This document shows, in pieces, positions 16,532-24,536 of a stretch of 64,000 nt of DNA. The first letter of the stretch is position 1. The number at the start of each line of letters is the position of its first letter. The stretch spans positions 3,216,001 to 3,280,000 of the forward strand of contig NZ_OY781981.1 in the NCBI RefSeq assembly GCF_963677565.1. The letters are read 5' to 3'. Made by a program: the position numbers and the translations under genes. A model generated the notes under the pieces. That model had not been told where the DNA came from, did no database searches, and saw nothing but the letters and a program-made list of their open reading frames with translations. The DNA comes from an uncultured Draconibacterium sp. GTDB lineage: Bacteria > Bacteroidota > Bacteroidia > Bacteroidales > Prolixibacteraceae.

Positions 16532-17362
16532 ATGAAACGGATAGCAATTCAAGGAATAGCCGGCTCTTTTCACGAGGATGCGGCCCGACGATATTTTGAC
16601 GACGATATTGAGGTGGTTGAGTGTAAGACATTTACTACCGTATGCGATATGATTGATAATGACCAGGTGGATTTTGCCGTAATGGCTATTGAAAACTCCA
16701 TTGCAGGTAGTTTATTGAATAATTACCAGCTGATTCGCGATTATCATTTGCGCATTATTGGTGAAATTTATATTCATATTCAAATGAATTTACTGGTGAA
16801 TGATGGTGTGAAATCGGAGGATATTAAAGATATTCACTCGCATCCGATTGCTTTGCGGCAGTGTATGGAATACATCGAGCACAATTATCCAAATGCGCAG
16901 TTACATGAAAAACTGGATACGGCAGCTTCATCCAAATTGGTATCGGATAAAAACCTAAAAGATGCAGCATCGATTGCCAATATGCGATCGGCCGAATTGT
17001 ATGGATTGAAGGTGCTGGATACCGGCATTGAAACCAACAAAAAGAATTACACGCGCTTTTGGATTTTGTCGAAACACGGCAACCCAACCGAGGGCAGCAA
17101 TAAAGCATCGGTGTGTTTTGAGGTAGGGCACTTTTACGGATCGTTGGCAGCCGTGTTAAATACATTTGCAAAAAACGAGATTAACCTCACCAAGATCCAG
17201 TCGGTGCCAAAAATTGGTAAACCCAATGAATATACATTCCACGTTGATATTGAATGGGAAAAACCCGAGAACTACGATCGTGCTATCCACCAGGTGCTGA
17301 AAAGTGCATCGAGCCTGTCGATTTTAGGCGAATATCAAAAAGGAAACTTACATAATGAATAA
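16532..17362 (+). CDS. pheA: Prephenate dehydratase
   Basis: 276 residues. It converts prephenate to phenylpyruvate in phenylalanine synthesis. The PDT domain spans about 1-180 (IQGIAGSFHEDAARRYF; AIENSIAGSLLNNYQLI) and ends with the diagnostic TRF motif in KKNYTRFWIL. The ACT regulatory domain follows (about 195-272; GSLAAVLNTFAKNEINLTKI). The canonical ESRP phenylalanine-binding motif of the ACT domain reads TKIQSVP here, so feedback may differ in detail. No chorismate mutase domain is fused. It heads a plus-strand set with a flavodoxin and an aminotransferase. Confidence 0.95.
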   Translation: MKRIAIQGIAGSFHEDAARRYFDDDIEVVECKTFTTVCDMIDNDQVDFAVMAIENSIAGSLLNNYQLIRDYHLRIIGEIYIHIQMNLLVNDGVKSEDIKDIHSHPIALRQCMEYIEHNYPNAQLHEKLDTAASSKLVSDKNLKDAASIANMRSAELYGLKVLDTGIETNKKNYTRFWILSKHGNPTEGSNKASVCFEVGHFYGSLAAVLNTFAKNEINLTKIQSVPKIGKPNEYTFHVDIEWEKPENYDRAIHQVLKSASSLSILGEYQKGNLHNE

Positions 17363-17379
17363 AACTAAAACAATACGAT

Positions 17380-17904
17380 ATGAGTAAAATAGCAATTTTT
17401 TACGGTCCCGAAGGTGGATCAGTAAACCGCGTGGCAGACAAAATAAAAGAACTAATTGGCGAAGATAAAGTGGAGATGGTAGCAGTTAAAAATGCTTCGT
17501 CTGCCGATCTGGAAAAATACGATAAAATAATTTTTGGTCTTTCAACTGTTGGAAAAGACACTTGGGATTCCGAGTATTCGACCAACGATTGGGGAAAATT
17601 CTTACCCGAAATTTCAAAGGTGGATTACAGCAATAAAACAGTAGCAGTTTTTGGCCTGGGCGATCATGTAACCTACGCACATGCTTTTGTTGATCACATT
17701 GGTTTGTTGGGTAAAGAGCTGATGAAAAATGATGCTGTTTTGGTTGGTCCTGTTGATACTGAAGGTTATGAGTTCGAAGAATCTGATGCAGTAGTTGATG
17801 GAAAGTTCATAGGTTTGCCGCTTGATGAAGACTTTGAGCCGGAAATGACCGACGAACGTGTTGCTGCGTGGATCGAACAAATTAAACCTGATTTTGGATT
17901 TTAA
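17380..17904 (+). CDS. Flavodoxin with altered FMN-phosphate loop
   Basis: 174 residues, the length of a long-chain flavodoxin. The fold signature is clear: KIAIFYG at the start, FGLSTVGKDTWDSEY in the loop around residue 50, and FGLGDHVTYAHAFVDHIGLL around residue 90. The phosphate-binding loop, normally (S/T)xTGxT with several hydroxyl residues, reads GPEGGSV (residues 9-15): the S/T and T positions are replaced by Pro, Glu, Gly and Val, leaving only Ser14. FMN binding may therefore be weakened or changed. It lies 17 bases after pheA and about 100 bases before an aminotransferase with its own possible promoter. It may serve as an electron carrier; the link to phenylalanine synthesis is not obvious. 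Confidence 0.88.
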   Translation: MSKIAIFYGPEGGSVNRVADKIKELIGEDKVEMVAVKNASSADLEKYDKIIFGLSTVGKDTWDSEYSTNDWGKFLPEISKVDYSNKTVAVFGLGDHVTYAHAFVDHIGLLGKELMKNDAVLVGPVDTEGYEFEESDAVVDGKFIGLPLDEDFEPEMTDERVAAWIEQIKPDFGF

Positions 17905-17957
17905 GAAATCATTGTAAACGTCATAAAAGCAAGTAGGAGTAGGTAATCTGTTCCTAT

Positions 17958-17988
17958 TTTGTTTTATTACGAATGATATTTTACTTTG
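17958..17988 (+). promoter_or_regulatory. Possible promoter of the aminotransferase gene
   Basis: TTTG (17958-17961), a 19-base spacer and TTACTTTG (17981-17988, 7 of 8 to TAnnTTTG). The expected transcript start near 17995 lies before the ATG at 18010 but after the alternative TTG at 17986, which supports the ATG start. Confidence 0.4.
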
Positions 17989-18009
17989 ACTAAAGCTGAA
18001 CTTATTAGT

Positions 18010-19323
18010 ATGAACAATTCACCTCTCGACAAAAAACTTGTTGAAGAAAAGATAGCGCAATTGCGCATCCCCGACATTGGTAAAGCATCCATTCGCGAAA
18101 TTGTTGCCTTGGTAAACCTGGTGGAAGAAGCCAGCGATTTTAAGTACGTGCGCATGGAAATGGGTGTGCCGGGATTACCTCCGGCCAAGGTTGGTGTTGA
18201 AGCCGAAAAAGATGCGCTCGATCGTGGCGTTTCAGCCATTTACCCAATGGTTGACGGAATAAAACCGCTGAAGCAAGAATCATCGAAATTCATTAAAAAC
18301 TTTTTGAATGTAGATGTGGCACCCGAAGGATGTATTCCAACCACCGGATCGATGCAGGGAACTTACGCTGCGTTTATGGCAGCCGGAAACTGCGATAAAA
18401 AGAAAGACACCGTTTTGTTTATCGATCCGGGATTTCCGGTGCAGAAACAACAAATGATGGTGCTTGGCCAGAAATTTGAAACTTTTGATGTATTCAATTA
18501 TCGCGGTGAAAAGCTTAAGGAAAAACTGGAATCGTTTCTTGCAAAAGGAAACATTAATTCCATTGTATATTCTAACCCGAACAACCCGGCCTGGATTTGT
18601 TTTAACGATGAGGAACTGAAAATTATTGGCGAATTGGCCAATAAATACGATGTGATTGTAATGGAAGACCTGGCGTATTTCGGTATGGATTTTCGTACTG
18701 ATTTCTCAAAACCGGGTGAAGCACCCTATCCGCCGTCGGTCGCCAATTATACGGATAATTACGTGCTGTTTATCAGCAGCTCGAAAATATTTTCTTATGC
18801 CGGTCAGCGTATTGGTATAATGGCCATTTCCGATAAACTCTTTGGCCGCGATTATCCAGATCTGCAGGAACGTTTTAAAGGAACAACCTTTGGCGCTACC
18901 ATTACTTTGCGCCTGTTGTATTCGCTTTCGTCGGGTACCAGCCATTCGGCACAGTGGGCACTGACTGCCATGTTTAAAGCGGCTAATAATGGAGAGTTCG
19001 ATTTTGTGGAGGGGGTAAAAGCCTACGGCGAACGTGCCAAAGAAATGAAACGTCTTTTTATTGAAAACGGTTTCAAGGTGGTTTACGAAAACGACTTGGG
19101 CGTACCTATTGCCGACGGTTTCTATTTCACAATCGGTTATCCGGGAATGACCGGAAATGAGTTGGTTGCCAACTTACTTTTCTACGGAATCAGTGCCATT
19201 GCGCTCGATAATACCGGTAGTGACGAAGAAGGCATTCGAGCCTGTGTTTCGTTTGTATTACCAAATCAGTTTGGCGATCTGGAAGAACGATTAAAACTGT
19301 TTAATGAGAATTTTGGCAAATAG
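18010..19323 (+). CDS. Class I/II pyridoxal-phosphate aminotransferase
   Basis: 437 residues from the ATG at 18010; a TTG at 17986 would add 8 residues but overlaps the probable promoter. It is a fold-type I PLP enzyme: YSNPNNPAWICF is the substrate-side motif, VIVMEDLAYFGMD contains the cofactor-ring Asp, and ISSSKIFSYAGQRIG carries the PLP-binding lysine. The position after pheA suggests it uses phenylpyruvate or another aromatic keto acid, the last step to phenylalanine or tyrosine; this is inference. The related Bacteroidota operons often continue with DAHP synthase and prephenate dehydrogenase, but here a terminator and a Crp-like regulator follow. Confidence 0.9.
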   Translation: MNNSPLDKKLVEEKIAQLRIPDIGKASIREIVALVNLVEEASDFKYVRMEMGVPGLPPAKVGVEAEKDALDRGVSAIYPMVDGIKPLKQESSKFIKNFLNVDVAPEGCIPTTGSMQGTYAAFMAAGNCDKKKDTVLFIDPGFPVQKQQMMVLGQKFETFDVFNYRGEKLKEKLESFLAKGNINSIVYSNPNNPAWICFNDEELKIIGELANKYDVIVMEDLAYFGMDFRTDFSKPGEAPYPPSVANYTDNYVLFISSSKIFSYAGQRIGIMAISDKLFGRDYPDLQERFKGTTFGATITLRLLYSLSSGTSHSAQWALTAMFKAANNGEFDFVEGVKAYGERAKEMKRLFIENGFKVVYENDLGVPIADGFYFTIGYPGMTGNELVANLLFYGISAIALDNTGSDEEGIRACVSFVLPNQFGDLEERLKLFNENFGK

Positions 19324-19330
19324 ATAAATA

Positions 19331-19383
19331 ATTCAGTGGGGAATTTCAATTAGTTCTGAAGTTGCCCACTGAATAGATTTTTT
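19331..19383 (+). terminator. Rho-independent terminator after the aminotransferase
   Basis: ATTCAGTGGG (19331-19340) pairs perfectly with CCCACTGAAT (19365-19374); the 24-base loop has a small inner TTCA/TGAA pair. AGATTTTTT follows. It lies 7 bases past the stop and ends just before the next ATG. Confidence 0.75.
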
Positions 19384-19386
19384 ACT

Positions 19387-19950
19387 ATGGACAGAAAAAA
19401 GATAATTTCACGATTTGAGCATACCCTGAGCCAGATTGAGACTTTCAATTTGAAGGAGCCTGTTGTGCTTAAAAAGGGAGAATTATTTATCGATTACGGC
19501 GAAAAGAACAAAAAGCTGGGTATTCTGCTTGATGGTCTGCTTTACGCTTCCTATCTGTCCGACAGTGGTACCGAATGGGTGTCGCGTTTTTTCTTTCCTC
19601 CCAACAACTTTATTGTAAGTAATCACCGTGGTTTTGTGCTGGGCAAAGATTCAACCGAGGCTATTCGCGCCTACGAAGACTCGCGCCTGATTTTTATTGA
19701 AAAGGATGAGTTTAAAACTTTGCTCGATGAGAACCATAAGTTTGAACGTACGGTGCGTATTCTTGCCGAAGAAAGTTACATCCAGGCAATGGATCGTATT
19801 CACTCGTTTCAATCGCTGAATGCCGAACAACGTATCCGTAAATTTTTTGTTGAATATCCTGAGCTGGCACAGAAGTTACAACGTCAGCATATTGCTTCAT
19901 ATCTCGGTATTCACCGAAACATTTTAACCCGGATTTTATATAAACTGTAG
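19387..19950 (+). CDS. Crp/Fnr-family transcriptional regulator
   Basis: 187 residues. The N-terminal cyclic-nucleotide-binding-like beta-barrel covers about 20-115 (VVLKKGELFIDYGEKNKKLG; LLDGLLYASYLSDSG; YEDSRLIFIEKDEF). The C-terminal part is a short winged helix (QRIRKFFVEYPELAQKLQRQ, then HIASYLGIHRNILTRILYKL). There are no cysteines for an Fe-S cluster of the Fnr kind. The whole protein is shorter than classical Crp, as usual for this Bacteroidota subfamily. The ligand and targets are unknown. It stands alone between a terminator and the converging mscS gene (2 bases apart). Confidence 0.88.
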   Translation: MDRKKIISRFEHTLSQIETFNLKEPVVLKKGELFIDYGEKNKKLGILLDGLLYASYLSDSGTEWVSRFFFPPNNFIVSNHRGFVLGKDSTEAIRAYEDSRLIFIEKDEFKTLLDENHKFERTVRILAEESYIQAMDRIHSFQSLNAEQRIRKFFVEYPELAQKLQRQHIASYLGIHRNILTRILYKL

Positions 19951-19952
19951 TT

Positions 19953-20792
19953 TTATTTTTTGCCTGATGTTGTATTCATTACCGGAAACGGTTTTGTTGC
20001 TTCGCCGGTATACAATGTAACATGCGGGAACGGAATCTCAATTCCTTCTGCATCAAAACGGGCTTTTATCTCCTGGAAAATTGAGTTTTTCACTTTCAGA
20101 TAGTTTTGTTTTTCAAACCAAATTCCAAGAAGAATATCAATACCGCTGGAACCAAAGTCTTTAAAAACGATAAGCGGTGCTGGCTCGTCTAAACTTAGCG
20201 GATTAGCTTTTGCCACTTCTTCAAGTAAGGTTTTTACTCTTCCAAGATCTTCCTTGTACGCAACGCTAACGTTAAAATCAAGGCGTCGTATAGGGAAGCG
20301 CGTCACATTAATTAGTTCAGTAGAAATCAGGGTCTGATTTGGAATACGCAATAATTGGTTGTCAAAAGTTTTAATCTTTATGGAGAGCAAGTCAATGCTA
20401 AAAACAACACCGGCTTTATCACCAACTTTAATCACATCGCCAATCTCGAACGATTTTTCTCCAACCAGAAAAAAACCACTAACAATATTCCCGATACTGG
20501 TTTGCGATGCAACGCCAATTACCAACCCGATAACACCCGCTGCACCAAAGAATGGAGCCAGATTGATATTTAGCTGGGCAATAATGATGAATGCCAGCAA
20601 TATAAATCCTGAATAGTAAATAAGTCGCTGGATGATCATTTTTCGCTGCTGCGACAAAGACCTGGGCAGTAGTTTTTTTACAATGAAAGCCAAAAAGTAG
20701 ATCAGCGCAACTCCAACTACCAGGATGATTGCTGTCCACATTAATTTTTCGAAGTTTGCGGCATTAAAGTATTTCGAGAAGTCAAATTTCAT
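19953..20792 (-). CDS. MscS-family mechanosensitive channel
   Basis: 279 residues, a small-conductance channel that opens on membrane tension during hypo-osmotic shock. Membrane helices lie at about 14-40, 58-78 and 84-112. The last is the Gly/Ala-rich pore helix (GVIGLVIGVASQTSIGNIVS) leading into the beta domain (FEIGDVIKVGDKAGVVFSID). The C-terminal cytoplasmic domain includes VAYKEDLGRVKTLLEEVA. Its ATG overlaps the stop of the upstream DUF432 gene (TAATG), so the two are translationally coupled. Confidence 0.93.
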   Translation of the reverse strand: MKFDFSKYFNAANFEKLMWTAIILVVGVALIYFLAFIVKKLLPRSLSQQRKMIIQRLIYYSGFILLAFIIIAQLNINLAPFFGAAGVIGLVIGVASQTSIGNIVSGFFLVGEKSFEIGDVIKVGDKAGVVFSIDLLSIKIKTFDNQLLRIPNQTLISTELINVTRFPIRRLDFNVSVAYKEDLGRVKTLLEEVAKANPLSLDEPAPLIVFKDFGSSGIDILLGIWFEKQNYLKVKNSIFQEIKARFDAEGIEIPFPHVTLYTGEATKPFPVMNTTSGKK

Positions 20793-21562
20793 TATTCCGA
20801 ACGATAAATGTTTTTAATAAAATGAAAATTAATTTTTAGCAGGCTTTTACCTTCAGGATTTCTTGGTTTTGCAATAATCTCGTGGTTTTCGCCGTGTAAA
20901 GTTTTTGAAAAGCCATAATTTACTGAACTCAGAAGATTTGTGCCTTTGTACTCCAGTTTTACAAGACTGGTAATTATATACCCGTTAAACCTCAATAAGT
21001 TCATTTGATCAACTCTTAATATCAGGCGTTCAATTTCGAGGGGTGAATCGTTGTTGTTATGAATGTTAATGGGACAAACCGCATAGTTTTCATCCGAACC
21101 TATTTCCTTCAAATCAAGATACTGTTCCGAATCGAGCGCGTAAGCTGCTTCGCCATTAACAGGTTCTCCAAACCATGTATCTGAAATTCGTTGAAAAGGT
21201 ATTTCTGTCAGCAGGTTTTCATCCAGCTTTTTTGCAGAATAGAGTTGTAGCATTAGCGGCACCTTCACATAAAAGGTTAGTCGCTGATGTGGGGATATAA
21301 CGAGGCGACTTCCTTTCAGTACCATTGGTTTCGCAGGAAGGGCGGGAGCGAGAATTATTGTATTCGATTTTCCTGTGTGGAAGTAGGTTCCCGATGTAAT
21401 TTCATCAATATTTACTTCCAAATTGTTATCGTCTTTTTCAAAAGCCTTTATAAACCAACCTTCTGTATGACGTTTAATCCCAAGCGTAAAATTTGCAAAA
21501 TCAATCAGTTCTGAATTGCCCGGCTCCAATTGTTTTTTCCCGTAAATCGTTGTTTTCTCCAT
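20792..21562 (-). CDS. DUF432 family protein coupled to MscS
   Basis: 256 residues, no signal peptide or membrane segment, rich in beta structure. Segments such as LGIKRHTEGWFIKAFEKDD, LPAKPMVLKGSRLVISPHQR and FYVKVPLMLQLYS resemble DUF432, a family first noted in archaea. It ends with a one-base overlap with the mscS start (TAATG), so both are made together. That points to a cytoplasmic partner or modulator of the channel; no function is established. The family name is from recall and moderately certain. Confidence 0.75.
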   Translation of the reverse strand: MEKTTIYGKKQLEPGNSELIDFANFTLGIKRHTEGWFIKAFEKDDNNLEVNIDEITSGTYFHTGKSNTIILAPALPAKPMVLKGSRLVISPHQRLTFYVKVPLMLQLYSAKKLDENLLTEIPFQRISDTWFGEPVNGEAAYALDSEQYLDLKEIGSDENYAVCPINIHNNNDSPLEIERLILRVDQMNLLRFNGYIITSLVKLEYKGTNLLSSVNYGFSKTLHGENHEIIAKPRNPEGKSLLKINFHFIKNIYRSE

Positions 21563-21619
21563 GCTTAAAATATGATAACTAAAATTACCAATTTTTCATA
21601 TTTGATGATGCGTTAACTG

Positions 21620-21644
21620 AAAAAAATCCGGGAATTCCCGGATT
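21620..21644 (-). terminator. Rho-independent terminator after yccF
   Basis: AATCCGGG and CCCGGATT (21625-21644) form a perfect 8-bp stem with the 4-base loop AATT, followed on the minus strand by a run of T (to 21620). It lies about 90 bases past the yccF stop. Confidence 0.8.
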
Positions 21645-21734
21645 CTTGTGTGTTACTTTCATATTGTTTTAATATAACTCTGAAAATATGCTTTTGTTTA
21701 GTAACCTTTCTAATTGAGGATAATCTGTTTGAAT

Positions 21735-22103
21735 CTAAACAATTCTTCTGCCAAAAGGTGTTAAAGCCAGCGATGCCATTTTAAAATGCTGTTTAGCCCA
21801 CGGAATTCCAATAATAGTAATGCCGAGTAGTAGACCAAAAAGTACGTGTGTTAGCATAATCCAAATTCCGCCGATGAATAACCAAATAATATTCATAATG
21901 GTTGACAGGCAGCCCGGCGCATAGTCCATGTATTCAATTTTTTGTCCGAAAGGCCAAAGTGCCAATACGCCCAGTTTAAACGATTGAATGCCAAACGGGA
22001 TTCCAACTATTGTTATGCAAAGTGCCAGACCTGCAAGCATGTACTCTAAAAAGATGGCAAAACCACCGAATATTAACCAAATTAAGTTTCCTAAAATTTT
22101 CAT
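21735..22103 (-). CDS. yccF: YccF-family inner-membrane protein
   Basis: 122 residues with two internally similar halves, each a pair of membrane helices followed by a GIPxxxQxFKxxxLxLxPFGxxI pattern: GIPFGIQSFKLGVLALWPFG and GIPWAKQHFKMASLALTPFG. The phrase NLIWLIFGGFAIFLEYMLA at the start is also typical. The family is widespread and its function unclear. It is the last gene of a three-gene minus-strand set (6 bases after the PD40-type lipoprotein gene) and has a strong terminator. Confidence 0.92.
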   Translation of the reverse strand: MKILGNLIWLIFGGFAIFLEYMLAGLALCITIVGIPFGIQSFKLGVLALWPFGQKIEYMDYAPGCLSTIMNIIWLFIGGIWIMLTHVLFGLLLGITIIGIPWAKQHFKMASLALTPFGRRIV

Positions 22104-22109
22104 TGTTTT

Positions 22110-23114
22110 CTAATTTTCAATAAATGTTGCTTTTTGTTTTAACGTATCAATAAAAGAAGCATCGATCCAATAAATATTTGAATTTCCGCTTTCGGGAGTA
22201 TTATGCATTTTGTATAATGTTTTATAATCAAGATTGCCCGAAGCTAAGGCATTGGCTTTTGTACTCATAAAAAACATAAACTTACCATCGGGTGAAAAGC
22301 TTGCCGAATACTGAAAGGTGGTTGGACTATTAACCTTTTCACCCATATTTTGAGGTATACTCCAACCTTTTGTTTCATTAAAAAACGAAATGTAATAATC
22401 TGTTCCTCCATAAGAATCGGACATGCCAATGCTGGGAATGATCATAAAACTTTCGTCGGTAGCAATAGTTGTATTAAACCGGGCCCTTCCGCAGTTTATT
22501 TCTTCAGGCATAGGTATTGGTTTCTGGTAGGTGCCATTTTTGAATGTTGATTTGTAGATTGTATTTGCTCTTGTTGTCGGATCTTCACGTGTAAAATACA
22601 GGTTGCCATTGGCCGCCACAGTTGGAAAAAATTCAGGATCAGGTGAATTAATCACAGTGTCTAATTTGTATGGAGTGCCCCATTTGTCTTCACTACGATC
22701 GGCAACCCAAATATCGGTTATAAAGCGATTGTTCTCGTCAATTTCCTGTTCCATATTCGAAACAAAAAACAACTTTTTGCCATCAGGAGATATGCAGGGT
22801 TCGATATAAATGTAGCGAGAATCACGGGCAAAGGAGACTACCTCGGGTTTGGTCCACCCGTTTTCAGTGTTTTTACAGTATAGAATAGTAGCGTATCTCG
22901 AGTTTCCAATGTTTTTACAAAAGTATACCTCATTTCCATCGGGAGTGAAAGTAATATCACGGGTAGCTATACCATCGTTTACAAATCCTGGTGCAAAAAG
23001 CTGAGGTTCGTTTCCCGGTAAATTCTCACCGAGATAAGGTCCGGTAACCGGTTTATTTGTATTACTGCAGGAAGCTACAATAATTGCCAGTAAAAATAGT
23101 AGTGAAATTTTCAT
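22110..23114 (-). CDS. PD40/TolB-like beta-propeller lipoprotein
   Basis: 334 residues. A lipoprotein signal (MKISLLFLLAIIVASCSN) is followed by WD40-like PD40 blades: FTPDGNEVYFCKNIG, CISPDGKKLFFVSNM, VAANGNLYFTRED and FSPDGKFMFFMST. The SPDGKxLxF motif is the hallmark of TolB/PD40 propellers. It should sit in the periplasm or outer membrane and bind a partner or carbohydrate; no catalytic residues are evident. It lies between the glycine-rich membrane protein gene and yccF with 6-base gaps, so they form an operon. Confidence 0.87.
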   Translation of the reverse strand: MKISLLFLLAIIVASCSNTNKPVTGPYLGENLPGNEPQLFAPGFVNDGIATRDITFTPDGNEVYFCKNIGNSRYATILYCKNTENGWTKPEVVSFARDSRYIYIEPCISPDGKKLFFVSNMEQEIDENNRFITDIWVADRSEDKWGTPYKLDTVINSPDPEFFPTVAANGNLYFTREDPTTRANTIYKSTFKNGTYQKPIPMPEEINCGRARFNTTIATDESFMIIPSIGMSDSYGGTDYYISFFNETKGWSIPQNMGEKVNSPTTFQYSASFSPDGKFMFFMSTKANALASGNLDYKTLYKMHNTPESGNSNIYWIDASFIDTLKQKATFIEN

Positions 23115-23120
23115 ATGAGT

Positions 23121-23531
23121 TTATTTAAATAATAAGAGAAATAGAAGAGCAAGAAACGCGACTATGCCAATAAGCAATAACAACAATTTTTTGATACTTT
23201 CGTTTCTTGATTCTGTATCCTGAATGGTCAGTTTTTTTTCGGACAATTCTTTCTTTTTAAAACTCTCGCCAAGTGCCACACCAATCGATATTCCTATGGC
23301 AGCTCCCAAAGCAATTCCTAACCCAATATTATCGAGGGCAACGCCAAGAGCAATTCCTGGCCCCATTCCAATGGCATAACCAATGGCAATTCCACGTGCC
23401 ATGGCTTTTGAAGCCAACTGATTATTTGCGCTATACATTCCTGCTTTATTTTGTTTAATAAGTATAATAACCAACACAGATAAAAGTAAAATGCCAATGG
23501 CCAGCCCTGCAAAGAGTAATGTTGAGTTCAT
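23121..23531 (-). CDS. Glycine-zipper membrane protein of unknown function
   Basis: 136 residues. Helix 1 (LLFAGLAIGILLLSVLVIIL) is followed by a long Gly/Ala/Ile-rich stretch (about 44-90) of repeated IALG/IAIG words such as GPGIALGVALDNIGLGIALG, a glycine-zipper pattern that promotes tight helix packing. A lysine-rich hydrophilic segment and a last helix (LLLLLIGIVAFLALLFLLLF) close the protein. I recognise no named family. It is the first gene of the set with the PD40-type lipoprotein and yccF, and has a possible promoter just upstream. Confidence 0.75.
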   Translation of the reverse strand: MNSTLLFAGLAIGILLLSVLVIILIKQNKAGMYSANNQLASKAMARGIAIGYAIGMGPGIALGVALDNIGLGIALGAAIGISIGVALGESFKKKELSEKKLTIQDTESRNESIKKLLLLLIGIVAFLALLFLLLFK

Positions 23532-23557
23532 TGTTTTCTTTTATTTGTGTATCAAAT

Positions 23558-23565
23558 CAAAACTA
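23558..23565 (-). promoter_or_regulatory. Possible -7 box upstream of the glycine-zipper gene
   Basis: TAGTTTTG on the minus strand matches TAnnTTTG, 27 bases before the ATG. No TTTG at the normal -33 distance was found. Confidence 0.35.
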
Positions 23566-23717
23566 AATTACTTATTTCATCCGTTTTTCTCCCTTGCGAA
23601 AAAGGTAAAACACCGATAATTACAGACGAGCGTTAACTATTCGCGATTGAACAGGAGTTATTTTTAGCGGTTGGCAAATACTTTTTACTTTTAAGCTTTA
23701 GAATTGAAAGCAAAATT

Positions 23718-24128
23718 ATGATTGAACAGAAAGAAATAACACTTCCGGCATTTAGGCGCGGATACCATTTAATTACCCGTTTAATTGAAGAACATTTGCC
23801 TGACTTACCAGAGAAAGGATTGTTGCATATTTTGGTAAAACACACTTCGGCCGGAATTACGCTGAATGAAAATGCAGACCCGACCGTGCGTACCGACTTT
23901 GAGAATTTCATCAATAAAATGATTCCGGAAAATGATCCGGTTTATGTGCATACCTACGAAGGAGCTGACGACATGCCGGCGCATTTGAAATCGTCGGTAA
24001 TTGGAGCTGAAATAACCATTCCCATTACCCGACATCGCTTAAATTTAGGTACCTGGCAAGGAATTTATTTTGGCGAATTTCGTGATTATGGAGGTTCAAG
24101 ACGTATCGTCCTAACCGTTTACAGCTAA
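23718..24128 (+). CDS. yjbQ: YjbQ-family protein (secondary thiamine-phosphate synthase / UPF0047)
   Basis: 136 residues, normal length. Family motifs are present: LLHILVKHTSAGITLNENAD (about 35-54), GADDMPAHLKSSVIGAEITI (about 83-102) and LGTWQGIYFGEFRDYGGSRR at the end. The conserved histidines in VKHTS and MPAHLK are there. The family shows weak thiamine-phosphate synthase activity in bacteria, but its physiological role is open. It is a single gene diverging from the glycine-zipper set. Confidence 0.94.
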   Translation: MIEQKEITLPAFRRGYHLITRLIEEHLPDLPEKGLLHILVKHTSAGITLNENADPTVRTDFENFINKMIPENDPVYVHTYEGADDMPAHLKSSVIGAEITIPITRHRLNLGTWQGIYFGEFRDYGGSRRIVLTVYS

Positions 24129-24206
24129 TGTTATTTTCGATTATAAATGATGGTGATTTTTTTACACTTTTATTATAAATTTACTTTGTAATTAAATTTA
24201 TGATTT

Positions 24207-24473
24207 ATGAAAATTTCCGTTGACAACTATTCTGAAGAAGAATTACAGGAAGAGGGAGTTTTTGAATGGCCTGTTCGTAAACTCGATGAAGAAAAAATTG
24301 ATTGGTATTATGAGCAAACAGAGTTGTGTTATATCATAGAAGGTGAGGCGGTAATTACAACTGAATTTGAGCCAATAACAGTAAGAGCAGGAGATTTCGT
24401 TACCTTTCCGAAAGGGCTTGAGTGTGTTTGGGATGTAGAGTCCGAAATAAAAATGCACTATTCCTGTGAATAA
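24207..24473 (+). CDS. Small cupin-domain protein
   Basis: 88 residues, a single cupin barrel. CYIIEGEAVITTE corresponds to the region of cupin motif 1 and VRAGDFVTFPKGLECVWDV to motif 2, of the Cupin_3 type with a PKG turn. Of the usual metal ligands only part is evident (Glu in the first motif; the histidines are not obvious), so metal binding is uncertain. It precedes the fucosidase gene by 63 bases on the same strand and may share its transcript. Confidence 0.82.
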   Translation: MKISVDNYSEEELQEEGVFEWPVRKLDEEKIDWYYEQTELCYIIEGEAVITTEFEPITVRAGDFVTFPKGLECVWDVESEIKMHYSCE

Positions 24474-24536
24474 TCATAGTTGCTTTTTAAATATTTTACA
24501 AAGTTTGCAGCAGAGCTAACTATTGATTTAAAACCT

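Noticed and set aside
24480..24536. TTG start for the fucosidase
   Set aside because: It would put 19 residues before the signal peptide, which starts at the ATG at 24537.
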